Below are positions 48,865 through 61,100 of a DNA stretch of 64,000 nt, piece after piece; position 1 is the first letter of the stretch, and every line of letters starts with the position of its first letter. The stretch is taken from the NCBI RefSeq assembly GCF_000226115.1, contig NC_016457.1, positions 1,798,001 to 1,862,000 of the forward strand, given 5' to 3'. A model generated the notes under the pieces. That model worked only from the letters and a program-made list of their open reading frames with translations. It did not search any database and was not told where the DNA came from. The stretch is from Thermothielavioides terrestris NRRL 8126. Lineage: Eukaryota; Ascomycota; Sordariomycetes; Sordariales; Chaetomiaceae. The position numbers and the translations under genes are program-made.

Positions 48865-49457
48865 GTTGTTTGGCGAACCATCACCGGTTTTTGGCGGTAA
48901 TGGCCAGCGTTCAGCAAGAGGGAAAGTAGAAACACCACACAGTAACGACAAATACGGAATACAACGGTAGACTTAGCTAACGTTAAGCTCGGTGGACTTA
49001 GTTAACGTTAAGCTGGTGGGATGCAGGGATCTGCTGTGCTTAGCGCCAAGAACTGCCACCTGCCGTCCACACCTAACCCAGGCCAACTTTCGCCTTGGCT
49101 CGTGCGTTCTTGCCCAACTGTTCGGTGCGACAGGTTGAGGCGCGATGGAAGGAATGGAAGGAAAGAGCAAGCGAGGGGAAATGTAGTGTAATACAGAAGG
49201 TTACTGAAAATTGGTACATCTCAGTTTTCGGATGACATTTTGGTAGCATGTAATTCTGAAGGTAGCAAGCACTAAATGAACGAGATACAACTTACCGACA
49301 TGTCCCAGCTTCATTTGAGCATTTAGTTCCAGGGTTATTTATGGATGCCAAAGGCAGGCTCATAGATGCCCCCCAGATTTGGAGTTCCTAGCAATGGAGT
49401 GTCCCAAACAGGCATGTTTTACCACCTAACCAAGTGTCCGAGGATGCTGCCTTACTC
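48865..49457. other. ham-2 promoter region and 3' flank of the DUF2011 gene
   Basis: 593 bp. It contains the 25-bp tandem repeat at 48971-49019 upstream of ham-2 and a GTAGTGTA word at 49183. No gene. Confidence 0.6.
48971..49019. repeat. 25/24-bp tandem repeat upstream of ham-2
   Basis: ACTTAGCTAACGTTAAGCTC plus GGTGG at 48971-48995 is followed directly by ACTTAGTTAACGTTAAGC plus TGGTGG at 48996-49019. Each copy has a TTAACGTTAA-like palindromic core. It lies 107-155 bp upstream of the ham-2 ATG. Confidence 0.9.
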
Positions 49458-50412
49458 CTACCCGGCACTTCCCGCTTCTGATCCCGACCCTCTGGCCCCG
49501 TCTCCCTCTCCCGCGGCGCCCTTCGCAGCCAGCTTCTTCTCTTTCTCCTTCCGCCTCCTCTTCAGCTTCTTCTCCCTGTTCAACCGCTTCTTCTTCTCCC
49601 GCAAGTGTTCCTCCTTGCTCATTCTCTGCTTCTCCAGCGCCGCCGCCGCCTCCTCCTTCGCCTTCTTCCTCTTCCGCAGCACGATTCTGCTCTTCTTCCC
49701 CGGCCGCGTCTTTTTCTTCGTTTTCGTCTTCTCCATTCCCTGAGAACCCTCGATAGACTGCTGCCTCAACAGTCCATCCGCAGCAGCAGGAGCGGCGGCG
49801 GCGGGGCCGGTTGCGCCCTTCCCACCAACCGCCGTCACCGTCAGCTTAGTCACGCGCCAGGGCACCTCCAGCCCCCAGGCGCGCTGCTGCGCCCAGGCCC
49901 GCACGTCGTGCGCCGTCACGGCGGCGAAGCGGAACTGCTCGCGCTCGCGCGGCGTCAGCTCGCCGCGGATGTAATGTGACAGCGGCCGCTGCGAGATGGC
50001 GGGCCCGTCGTACTTGAATTCTTCGTCATCGGGCACGAGCACCACCTTCTGGGACGGGGCCGACGTCGAGAAGAGGCGGAATTCAAATTCCGGTTTTGCC
50101 GCTGCTTTCGGCTCTGAGTCTACGCCGGCTTGATTTGCGCCGTCTGGTGATTGGGATCCGATGTTGGTGGTGGCTGGTGCGGGGCCAGGCGGCCCCAGAT
50201 CTACTGACAGGAGACCGGAGAGACGGGCGTTCAGCTTGGCCCGCAGCTCAGCATCCTCTGCATCGTCCCTCTCGGGACTGGAGTGCCGGTCTGACGAGGA
50301 CTCGTAGAGCTCATCTCGCCTTACTCTGCTGAGGCCGTCAGTCTCAGAATTTAACGGCATTCGGCAGACGACGGACATCAACATACCGCTTGGCATCTGG
50401 CAGCTCAAACAT
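49458..50412 (-). CDS. DUF2011 family protein
   Basis: Two exons on the minus strand: 50412-50387 and 50325-49458 (or 50328 with the upstream acceptor of a CAGCAG pair). The product has 297 or 298 residues. It opens MFELPDAKR-VRRDELY, has the family core KPEFEFRLFST...KVVLVPDDEEF, then LSHYIRGELTPREREQFRFAAVTAHDV, and ends in a very basic coiled tail (Lys/Arg/Glu, EEHLREKKKRLNREKKLKRRRKE-like) with nuclear-localisation character. The intron is short (57 or 60 nt) with branch CTGAC. Function in the family is unknown; a nuclear or nucleolar place is inferred from the tail. An out-of-frame ATG lies 5 nt upstream (50417). The gene follows vib-1 and precedes ham-2, all on the same strand. Confidence 0.85.
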
Positions 50413-52228
50413 GACATGCTGTGCTAGGAGGTTGGGAGTGTCGAGAATTGGGATGGATTTCCCTTCATTTGGCTGCTGCGGTTTGGTGAGTGCCGTGCGA
50501 AGGGTTCCGTTGTTGAGTGAGCAAGCAGAAAGCGTTCATGTTTTCCGCCAGCTGGCAGCCAGGTGTACGGAGTAACCAGTGCGTGTTGAAAAGCATTTCC
50601 GCACTCCCTTTCCGCACTCCCTGCTGCTAAGAATCAGGACCGACTCCTGCATCGTGGCTTTATTTTCACGAATCCATTCGCAAATCCTCGCTGGGCGGCA
50701 AGATACCCCTTCACCAGCAGGTGCAACCGCCGCCTTCCAGTGATTCCAGGAATTCGATGAGATGGGCAATTTGATGGCGCGCCGTGGAAAGCACCCAAGG
50801 GACGAAAAGCTCCCGGAGTATCGAATATCGAGGTCGCCGTGCCACATACGCAGGACAGACCAGGTCGAAGAGCGTAACGACAATGAAATGATCGCTTGGA
50901 GCGGTCACTCAGGTTTGAGGTGGTGCTAATTTTCGCAAGTCGAGTTGTGACATACGCTGTCTCAACAACTACTGTAAGCGGGACTCTGCCTCTGAACTTG
51001 TACGCCTTGCTTGTCCACCCTGACCCGGCCATATGGCCAAAGCGGCAAAGACGCAGCCGGCCAAGGAAGGCCAGGCGTGTCACTGGCGGAGTAGTAGTTC
51101 CGTTACCTGAGAAGATGTTTCGGAACCCCCGGGCTAGTGTACCAAACTCGGTACAAAGCCGAGATTTGATCAATGCGGGCATGCCGATGTTGAGACAGTC
51201 GACAGCGAGGTCGCAAAATGGGCGGCTACCAGATGTCTCGGGCTACCCATGAGTAGCAGTCTGCCTTTGTGTACTGGATCCGTACCTCGGCTGTCTTATT
51301 ACCCAAGTTGCAATAATAGCACCAGTAATTGTAAACTCCAAGCTGAGTTAAACTTCTCCCATTCATCTGGAGTTGAGTCTTTTGCTACGACGAAAATAGA
51401 CTGCTCGCTTGAACATTTATGTTCCCATGCTTTTCATACAATGCGCACAGCAGCCATGGACTCCAGCCCAGAATTTGACGCTGAAGTCCTTCCATAAACT
51501 ACCTTACCACACAGGCATGAGGCGGATGTGTATGTACATGTACAGTGCCTCCTTTGCACACAACAGACACCTTCCAACGTGCCTCCATAACACGCCCCAA
51601 GGAGCACAGAGTAGAAACCACGCGCACTCTCATCAGTCGTAATGTACCATACATACTCATGATTGAAGCTGAAAGCTTGTATGTACCGGGCAATGAGCAG
51701 GGAGAGAGAGGACTTGGAACACAAAAGGGGGTGGTATCAATCCAAACAGCTGCCGCTTGCTCTCCATGGAAGTGTATCTCGTAGTAAACATCACATGAGT
51801 TGGGGACGGGGAAGAAACGGGGGGACCAAGAGGGCAAACCGGACCGGTGAAACATCGCACAAAGAAACAGAAACAAGAAACTGTCCTCCCCAGCCGGCCT
51901 TCACTGACACGCGAAACGAAACAAAACAAAACAGGAAGATAACCGCACGGTGTTTTTTGCAGGCACGAAAGCCACCACCACCATCAACACGAACCGGCCG
52001 CAAAATACAATAACCCATCTCAGCACTGTCTCCATGGCACCGAAGCGCCCGTCGTCTGCGCTTCATCCCGCCTTTCTTGCCCCTTTTTTTCCAGTCGAGC
52101 CGATGGGACCGGACGCCGCAGCGCAGAAGAGTTGAACCAAGCCGAGCCGAGTCGAAGGCCGCCCGTCAAAACCCCGCATGGTCCAGACCACATCACGCCA
52201 GCACGGAAACAAACACATACACACCGTC
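50413..52228. other. Spacer between the DUF2011 gene and vib-1
   Basis: 1.8 kb with leader of the DUF2011 gene at one end and the vib-1 3' region at the other. Open frames up to 182 codons have no known motif. Repeated ATGTAC words occur near 51532 (TGTATGTACATGTACAGTG). Confidence 0.55.
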
Positions 52229-54767
52229 TCACGCCGTGTTCCACGCATACCCATACCCGCCCGGCGCCGGCACCCCGGCGGCGCCCTGGCCCTGCACCTC
52301 CGGCTTGGCGCCCGCAGCCCCCGCCGGCGCGGGGTATCCATACGGCCTATCCGCCGCGGCAGCGCCGGCCGCGGCCTCGCCCGCCGTAGTCGTCCACCCC
52401 TGCGAAGGCGGGAAGTAATCCCTCGCCGGCGCGGGCGCGCCGGCACCGTTCCCACCACCGCCAGCACCACCACCAGGATGAGGACCCCCCGCCCCCGCCG
52501 CACCGCCGCTGTCCCCGTACCCCGGCCCCGCGGCAGCATGGTGCTGCACGACCAGCCCGTGCGGCGGCGGCAGCGGCAGCGACGGCGGCGCCCCGCCGGG
52601 AGGACTGACCTCGTGCGGCGCACCACCACTACCAACAGCACCGCCAGCGGCCCCTCCGCTGGGCCCGGTACCCGCCGCCGGCGACGGGCCGTAGCGGTAC
52701 TCGCCGCCGCTCGCGCCGCCGGCGCCGGTCGCGGAGGCTGCGTCGTTGGTGGTGGAGATGGACGAGGCGGCCGACTGGTGGCTCGCGTGGCGGGGCGACT
52801 TGGACGGGCGCGGGTTGGCGCCGGCGTCGGGGCCGCCGCCGCCGCCGCCGATGTAGCGGGGCACGGCGAGGGCGGCGGCCGGGTCCGGCGAGAGGAGCGG
52901 CGCGGTTGCGGTCGGGGTCGCGGCGGCGCTGGGCGCGGAGAGGGCCAGGTGGTGCGGCGCGGCCGAGGTCGGGTAGGTTGCGTACTGCGTGCGGATCGGG
53001 GGCTGCGGGGGGTGCTGCGGGTGGGGGTGGTGCTGCTGGTGGTGGTGTTGGCTGTGGTGTGGGTCGTGGGTGGCCGTTGTCAGGGGCAGCTGCACGGCTG
53101 GCATCGAGGTCGGTTGTAGCGGCATTTCCTGCGGCTCGGTGGTGAAGGCGGGCGCGCCGGAGAGCGGCATCTTGGGGTAGGGATCTGGGGCCATGGTGGA
53201 GGCCGGGTAGGTGGCTGACCCGGGCGTATGCGGCATCGAGACTTGCGGCGGGGGGTTCCATGTTGTTGGGTAGGAGCTGGCGCCCGAGGGGTTAGCGTTG
53301 ATTGCCCCTTTTCCGCTTGCCGATGCCGAGTAACCCTCTCGCCCGTCGCTGCTCCACGGGACTCTCTGCCGCGGAGAGTTTTCATTTGGAGGAGAATAGG
53401 GGATAACTTACTTGGACCGCATCTGCATCGGGCTCTGCGGCATTTGCTTCGGCGCGGTGAAGGTGAAGGCCGACCGTGGCACGTCCAAGCTCGACAACCG
53501 CGGCCGCGAGTCGTATGGGGGCTTGTTGAGGATGACGGCCTGCGCGACGATGCCGTGGCCCGTCTCCACCAGCGTCTGGCCCCGCGAGCCTGCGCTCGAT
53601 CCCAGCAGCGGAATTTCCTTTCTCGCCTGGAAATTCCGCGGACTCCTCCCGCGCACCACGATCGGCGCCGTCGTCAGCTCCGAGAGCACCAGCTTCTGCC
53701 CGTTCGCCAGCGTCCCGTGCAGCTTGAGGTGCAACACAAAGTGCTGCTGCAGCTCCTTTCTCCGCCCGTTGTTGGCCGTCGCTCTAGAATCAGGGGTTAG
53801 CAGCCGTCTCTCCCCGATCTCTGTCTCTCCCTCGCCTCTCCGTCTCTCTTTTTTCTTTTCCTGCCCCTTCTCTGCACACGACATGACAGCAGCCCAGCAC
53901 TCACATCCTAAACTGCAGCCGCCTCCAGCCGATTGGGTAGATGGCATAGTGGTCGCCCCCGGTCTCCTCCTCCTCCTCCGACGGCGGGATCAGCGGTAGC
54001 GTGGGCGGCTCCTGGTCGGGCGCCTGGTTGACCTCGGGCGCGTTGGGCGGCGGCGTCTTCCAGGGGATGACGATGAGGCGCACGGGGTGGCCGTCGACGG
54101 ACTCGATGGCCGAGATGCTGACCTCCATGTTCTTGATCTGGCTCGTCTCGCCCGAGTCGAGCAGCACGGACAGCGGGATCTGCGGGAAGCACAGGCTGCC
54201 GCTGATCTGGAAGAGGTTGCGCCGGTAGCACGTCAACTCGGCGTTGAGCACGGTGCCGTCGCTCGTGGTCGAGGGGAACTCGGAGAGGAAGAACATGCCA
54301 TGCAGCTGCGCGTCGATCTCCATCTCGTGGATCCGGCCCTTGGCGTCGACGATGGTGTGCTTGTCGCCCACCTTCCTGAACGACAGGAGCTTCTGGTCGT
54401 GGTTGGGCGGCTTGTAGTCATCCCGCAGGTCCTGCACCATCTCGGTGTAGGGCGCCTGGTCTACCTGCGAGTACGGTCGCTTCAGGCTGTTAATGCTGGG
54501 GATGCTCATGGACGGATGCCCGTATCTGTCGTACGGCTCGGCCTCCTCCTGGCCGGGCCGCCCCGGCTGGTACTGCGGCGGATAGTCCATCGTGTGGCTC
54601 CTGGGGCGGACGAGTTGTGACGACGCCGGCGGCGGCACTGATACTGACGGGTCCTGGGGGTTGAACCGGCCCGCCATCTGCACCGGGTTGCCATAGCCGG
54701 ACCATAGACTGCCGTGTTGCGTCTCACCCCTCAGCTCTGCCATCGTGTAAGTGGCCGTGGCTGACAT
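52229..54767 (-). CDS. vib-1: NDT80/PhoG-type transcription factor VIB-1 (XprG)
   Basis: Three exons on the minus strand: 54767-53905, 53783-53412 and 53276-52229. Introns are 121 and 135 nt; phases close. The product has 760 residues. The NDT80 p53-like DNA-binding domain starts around KLLSFRKVGDKHTIVDAKG (about residue 120) and runs through HGMFFLSEF, TCYRRNLFQISGSLCFP, SAIESVDGHPVRLIVIPWKT and YPIGWRRLQFR. It continues across intron 1 in ATANNGRRKELQQHFVLHL, IVVRGRSPRNFQARKEIPLLG. The C-terminal third is low complexity (Gly, Ala, Pro, His). In Neurospora VIB-1 is needed for heterokaryon-incompatibility death, extracellular protease and cellulase responses; in Aspergillus XprG activates proteases on starvation. 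Two in-frame starts are possible (54767 and 54743); the first is taken. Confidence 0.93.
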
Positions 54768-57700
54768 GGGAACATGCCGTGTCCCCTGGGGGCAGCCGAC
54801 AGTTTTCGCCACAGAAGCCGGAACGCGACTACCAATTAAACCCCGACGAGGCCTGCCCGTCTACTCTTCTGCTGTGGCCGACGGCGAAAGGAAGGCTACA
54901 AAAAAAATCGCCCACGATGGCCGGGTCCGTGAGTGAGATTCCGCGGAAACGCGAAAGGGGACTTCGTCTACAAGGAAAAGAGGGCGAGGATTCGGTCAGG
55001 CGTCCGGAGGAGAGATGATGGCGAGGGGGCGGACAGCAGGTCGCGACCAGGTCGTCGGGCAGTGTGTACTCTCTATGTATGTATGTACTTGATATGTGTA
55101 AGCCAATACATGGAGGTCCTGGACGGAGCCCGTTTTATGAGAAGGGTTCGGCACTGGGCCCAAAGGGTGGTGCGGCAGGGGCCCTCTGAGGCGAGGTCCA
55201 AGGGTGGACTTCTCAGGGAATGTTCAACGCGGCGTGCAGTGCTGGTGCAGAACCGCTCCAACCATACAGGGAAGGAGGTTCAGCAACGGGGGGGGCGATC
55301 TGGCAGGCATTCCCGAAGGCCCTTGCTAGTCGAGATGGGGCAAGGTTCCTGGCCGGGGTTCGTCCCCTTTCAGAAGAAGCGAGGCAAGGATGCGTTGCAC
55401 GCCTCTCTTCCTGAGCATTTACTGCTAGTCATCGGCAGCGTTGAGACACTCGAAGCCTACTTCGCAGAGCATACAGCAGTCTCTCCTTCATCTCGACGGC
55501 GGATGGGGCCCGGTAGAGACTCTAAACGAAGGACACATACTGCAGTGTACATACATCCAAGCTCACTAGTTAGTTAATGAGCAAGGGACGCCAAGCGGAG
55601 GGGCGGAGTTAGGTACCAGTACATACTGCGGTATGTCCGCGAAAGTGCACTGCGGATGCACGGAAGACCGGTCAACAGACTTTGCGGGGGACGTGCCCTC
55701 CCTTTCCTCTGCCGAGCGGGAAGAAACATCAGCACCAGCAGTCGGAATAGCGCCGCGCCGGCTGGATGGGGAATGGCAGGACCGCGAGCAGCATCGGTGG
55801 GGATGCGGATGGGGGTTCTGAGCGGATGCTCAAGTGGGGGGAGGGAGGGAGGGAGAGGGGCGCGCGCCTCTGTCTTGCCCGGCCAAGCGATCAGAAACGG
55901 GGGCAAGGGACGGCGGACCAGACGGCACACCCGTCCTCGGTCCCCTCCTCCGCCCAATCGTGAGCGAGGCAGCAGGTGGTCCGGGACAACAACCATGCTC
56001 GGCCGAGGGAACAGGGGCATCTGATTAGCACGAGAATCCTCCGAGAGCTGACTGGGTGAAGTGGGCGGGCAGCTTCGCGACCCGCAATTTTCTAGAAGAC
56101 CGTTGGGTAATGAGCGCAGTGACGGAAGGGCCCCTCTTCTTGCGAGGGTCGAGGGGGGTGAAAAAACTCGGTTCACAAGATTACCCTCCACCGGAACCGG
56201 GGTCGGCCGGCGGCGAAACCAGAGGACCCCGGCTCGGCTCGGTTGGCGGAGATGGGATGGTCTCCCCGCGCCAGACACAGCACCGCGCGAGCCAATATCA
56301 GAACCCTTAAGAGACAGTGGTGCACAGTCCACGATTGTGGTTGACGGTTGGCGACCCTTTGGCCAATGGTACGATGTGCAGTTAAACGAAATCACTGCTG
56401 GAGATATCGCCGGGCTTCGATTCTACACAGTAGTTAGCCGAAACAATCAAGTTCCGCCGAAAGGCCGGGCTAAGGCGGTGGCAGAAAGAGGCAGTCGGTT
56501 CTGCTGTGGACCGAGGCAAGTCTCGAGCGTACAACCGAGTTGCACAGCGCGCTGTCTCGTGCTCCATCTCAAGCAGGAAGGACACACAGCTGATCGGCGC
56601 GGCGAGAGTGAGAAGGCAGCCTCTGTGATACGCAATTTGTAAAGCTCCAAAACAGTGAGAGCGATGTAAGTTGCAGCTGTTGGCGACGGCTCCCACGGGT
56701 CCCAAGAGCTTGGATAGGAAGAGGTAACGTTCATTGGCGGGATGATGTGCAGAAGCTCGTGTCACAATTCCCTCGACGATGTACATACACTCCTCCAGAA
56801 GACAAGACCTCGGCGGGAGTTGAGTTGCCAAAGCTGGTGAGGAGGGGGGGGGGGGGAAGCGGGCTAGGGCCCCCCGGTGGTGCAACGCCCGATTCGGTGG
56901 TGGTGCAGACAGGGCAGACACGGTTGAGCGCCAAGGATCTCTCCAGCCTGAGGAGGCAGGGAGAACGCCGGCGCTGAGCGACATTCCAAAAAGGGAACTG
57001 GTGCCTGGACCCGCTTGCGCGCAGCGACTCCTCGGAGCAGGCTGCACCCCAGCTCGGCGGAAAATCCACTAATCGGTGTCGAGCTTTACCGATGCTGTCC
57101 ACAGGAGTCGAATCGAGCTGCTCGCTTGCTTGCTTGGAAGTGTCGTCGCACGGCAGTCCCATATATGTATGCGCGGCGACGGCAAGACAGCAAGAATCTG
57201 ACCTGGGAAGCCGAATTTGCTGTGGACCTTGGCCTGCTCAGCGATATGCGGTGGAGACAGCGCGCTGCGCGTGACGCATGGGTCTCGTTTTGCATGTCTT
57301 GGATCGATGTCTCGGCCAGCATGTCTTATGTGCATCCGTACACAGTAACAGTAACTACCTACCTAGGTAGGTAATTACCTGTATGTCCCGGCGCCCGCGC
57401 GGGTCGCGCCACATCGAATGCAGGCCCGGCCGTGGCTTGGACGGACCTCCTGGGCTACTTGCTGCTTGCTGCTTGCTGCGTCCTGCGTCCTGCGTCCTGC
57501 GACCTGCACGGCCAGCACAACCGCCGCCGTGATTGGACCAGCAGGACGGCCCCGAACGTGCACATAGCTTTTCACAAGCTCCCTGCCGGCGGTGTTGAAC
57601 GACAGGTCCTTGCCGCATCGTGCATGCAGCTTCTGGATGTCGTGGCAGGGGGGTGTACTCAAGGCCATCTTCATCGCATCGGCATCGGGGTTGGCGTCGG

Positions 57701-58100
57701 CGTCGTGAGACTCTTGCCCACGAAGTCCAGACTGGGCAGCTGCTCGGCCCCTTGAAAAGAAGCTGGCAGGAACTGGGGGTCAAGCCGTAATTGCGAGGCT
57801 GAGCAGGGCGGCCACACACCTTGCTGGAGGTCGGGGGCAACGGCGTAGCATGATCTGACCTCATTCGGTCGCAAACTCCCACAGTCGCACGCCGCAGGCC
57901 ACGCGCGAGCTGCTGAGGTGTGCAGTTCAATGAATTTTCAAATTGCGCTGCAGGCTGGGGACGGGGAAGTGAGTGAGTGTCCAGAGCTGTTTCTAAAAAC
58001 AGAACTCGGCAGCGGGTGAAAAGGCGTAACTCTGAACTTTGGGAGCGCGGAGTTCGGAGTTCGTCCCAAAATGACCGAGGAGGAGAGTCGGGCAAGAGTC
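54768..58100. other. Upstream region of vib-1, first part
   Basis: No supported gene. A 273-codon minus-strand frame (55574-56395) is Pro/Arg/Leu-rich with no motif. There are short CTGCTTG and CGTCCTG tandem words at about 57459-57500 and an 18-bp palindrome at 57356-57373. It probably holds the long leader and upstream control region of vib-1. Confidence 0.5.
57356..57373. repeat. 18-bp perfect palindrome
   Basis: TACCTACCT/AGGTAGGTA. Related TAGGTACCTA-like words recur in the window, for example at 3708, 23339, 35845 and 62289. Confidence 0.9.
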
Positions 58101-61100
58101 GCGGCTGCCGCTGCCGTCACAAACTCCTTCGCAGGGCTTCGTGAGGTACCGAAGTTACCTGCCCGCCAGTGTGCCAACCTGGAAGGCACAGTACACTACC
58201 TGACCTTCCATTACACTACAGATATCCTGGCCCAGTATTTGCGGAGTGCCTCACCGACCTGTTGATGAGAAGCAAGCTGTCAGGGACTTCGCTTTCCGTT
58301 CTGCTCTTCCACTTGCAGCTGAAGACCGATAGGTCGGAATCTACGGCTGCACTTGCTAACGAAGGTACCTGAATTGATTGCTTTCTGACAGCTCGTGGTG
58401 CACAGCGCAACAGATAACAGCAACACGAGCTGAGCCCGAAGCGAGCAACAGCGAACGGCCCAACCGACGTAGTGTATGCACTTTCAGGTATCTTCCCGGA
58501 CATGTCGACGCTATTCCCCAGTATACCCGGGCAGTTACACGTATGGAGGTGGCACGCGGGTGGGCGTGGGCGCCTGTGGTAGTGTACGGAAAGTATTCCG
58601 TAGTGTAGTGGTTGCTTTTTGGCCCCGTGTTGCAGCAGGATTTAAACTTTCCTCTTCTTGGCTCGATGTCAGGAAACGACGGTTGTGCCCCACTCTGCCC
58701 GTCACAGAGCCGTCCGGCTGTTACCGGTGGCTTTCCGTTGCGACTGCAACTGTGTGTGCCTGCCGTTACAATCGCGATCGCATCGGGCCAAGTCAGGGGA
58801 TGCTCGGAGGATTCGACGAGATCTTCAAGCCCTGGGCGGTTGCGGATGCGACCTTTCTCATCCGCATCTCAAGGTCTCGCCAACTACACTAAATCGCGAC
58901 CAGCCAGATGTCCCATGCGAATAACCGTTCTGATGTACACCGTACACAGAATCAACAAGCTTCAGGCCTTGAAAAAAAGCAACGCCACCACCATGGGATA
59001 GTTAGCAGCGGCGCATCTGGCGCCTCGCAACTCCAAGTTCGTTTGTAGTGTGCGTGCTGCAGGGGTCATGGCACGTTCTTGGTTGCCATGTGCTTGATGG
59101 ATTCCATGTTAACCACCTCCTCTTCCCGGTAGTTAAGTGGTGCTGTCCGAAAACAAAGTTCCCGCCAGCTGCCAGCCGGTTGCCCATGGTCGTGTTTGCG
59201 TCTCACATCACGCTCACAAGGTTTGTCTTGGTCGATGCCAGTATTCCGTCCAATGTTTCTGAGTGTGTGGTGTGTGGACGCACGATGTAGTGTATGCAGA
59301 CCTTACCTGAGCCTTGTGCCCAGGTTTCCGGAGCCAACGAAACAATGATTCGCCCTCAGGATCAAAATGGCGGAAAGAAGGGTACCGCGTCGCAGCTTCG
59401 CCATGCGCCACTTCGGCTCCATGAGGATAATGGGCCGGCAGAGAACGCCTCGCGCTTGCAGAAACCGAGATCAGACCTGCTTGATCGAGGCACTGGGCTG
59501 CTCTTTTCGAGCTGTGGCGCATCAGCAACAACCTACGGAATACGGAATACTTAGATGCAACTCTCTCGAATCTATGGGTACTCGCCGCTATCAACACAAA
59601 CCAGGCTGGCCTCCTGAGCAAAGAAAGTGAGCGTCCTGTGGAACAGCGAGATCCGGGCGCAGCGGTCGACCGAGATTGTTCCCTTCACTCTCCACATCAA
59701 CACCGCCGGCTCACAGGCTATATTAGCTGGCTAATATAGCGGTAACCACACTTACCCCCCTGCTTCCCCGCCGCGACTGCTTCCGCGCAACTCAGTTCTC
59801 GCCCGTTTTCCGGGCACACAAAGCACAGCCGTTTACGTTTGTTTCCTACCTCGTGCGTGTGTGCCATGCGGCGTTCATCAAAGAGATGCGATTTCTCGGC
59901 AGCTGACACCAGAAATCAAGGCTGGGGCAGACGAAATCTCACCTGGTGCAGGGTGTACCCTGCCCTCTTGACGGGTCGGCGTTGCAATGACCCCCCGGCT
60001 GGCACTTCGCAGCCTGCCACTGACACCCTCCTACCCACCCCGCATCATCACCCCAGTAGTGTAGCGTACCAGTGTATATAGTGTACTACACACTACACTG
60101 GTGTGCCCTGATTACACTACGACGAAGCTGCAAGCTCGATTGCCCTGTCTACCATTGCTCTGTTTCTGGGCCGAAGGCGGGTGATGGCATCCTACCAAAA
60201 GACTCTCAGCCGCCAGTGTCAGTGGTGTGTCACGGGCTCAAAGATGGTAACCAACTGGGCAATTATCACGATTCCTGCGAACAAGGACGATAGCATCGCC
60301 TCCACTTCAGAGCAGGCCAGCACGGTGGGGTGGCTGCGTGTGAGATTGCAGCACCAAATCTCTCGGCTCAGGTTGGATGATGGTAGTGTACGCACTAAGC
60401 TCCTTTCAGCAGCATCCTCCGACCCGCCGTGTAAACGAAGATCTCCGTCCCCACCTCACCTTGAGACGAACCTTCCCTAACGGGGAGTGTCTCCTGCGGC
60501 AGACCTGCCCCGTTTCTGTGCTGGAGGAGGGGTGAGGCCGCAAACCGAGCGGCCTGTCCCGATGTCATTAGGTAGTGTAGTTAGGTAGGTAAGTGCCGCG
60601 ATAAATCGGACGGCGGTCAGCAGAAGGCGAATGGGCGCTGCCTCAAGAGGATGGGGCACCGGAACGCAACGGAAACTGCCAAGCTTCCGGGTTGCGAGGC
60701 AAACAAACTCACCGGCATCCGAGTAACTGGTATGCATGTCATCGTCAGTAGCGTTAGTGTAGAGTACCGGATGACACTACACCCAGTGTACCATATAATC
60801 CGTACAGCAACAGTAACCTCAGCGGCAGAATGCGGACGACCGCTCAACTCAAGCAGCAGGACCAACGCGCGCATCTCTTCGCAGCGTGCTTCTCGAGCGC
60901 GCTTGCGAAGAGATGCGTACACAGTAGATTCCACACTTGCGTTCTCGACATTCTCGACCTGGATCATCAAATTGCCCGCGCCCGGGGTGCCCCCCGGCGT
61001 GGTCGCGACGATATTGAGGGTCTTCTAAGTAAAGAAACACTCGATATTGTTCCGCACCGCCCGCGTTAGGCTGGCTGTGGAGGAGGGAACGGGCTGCAGC

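Noticed and set aside
52178..53119. 313-codon plus-strand frame
   Set aside because: Antisense shadow of the low-complexity vib-1 C-terminus; almost only Arg, Gly, Ala and Val.
55574..56395. 273-codon minus-strand open frame
   Set aside because: Composition is that of GC-rich non-coding DNA (Pro, Arg, Leu, Ser); no domain, no intron logic, overlapped by equally long frames on the other strand.
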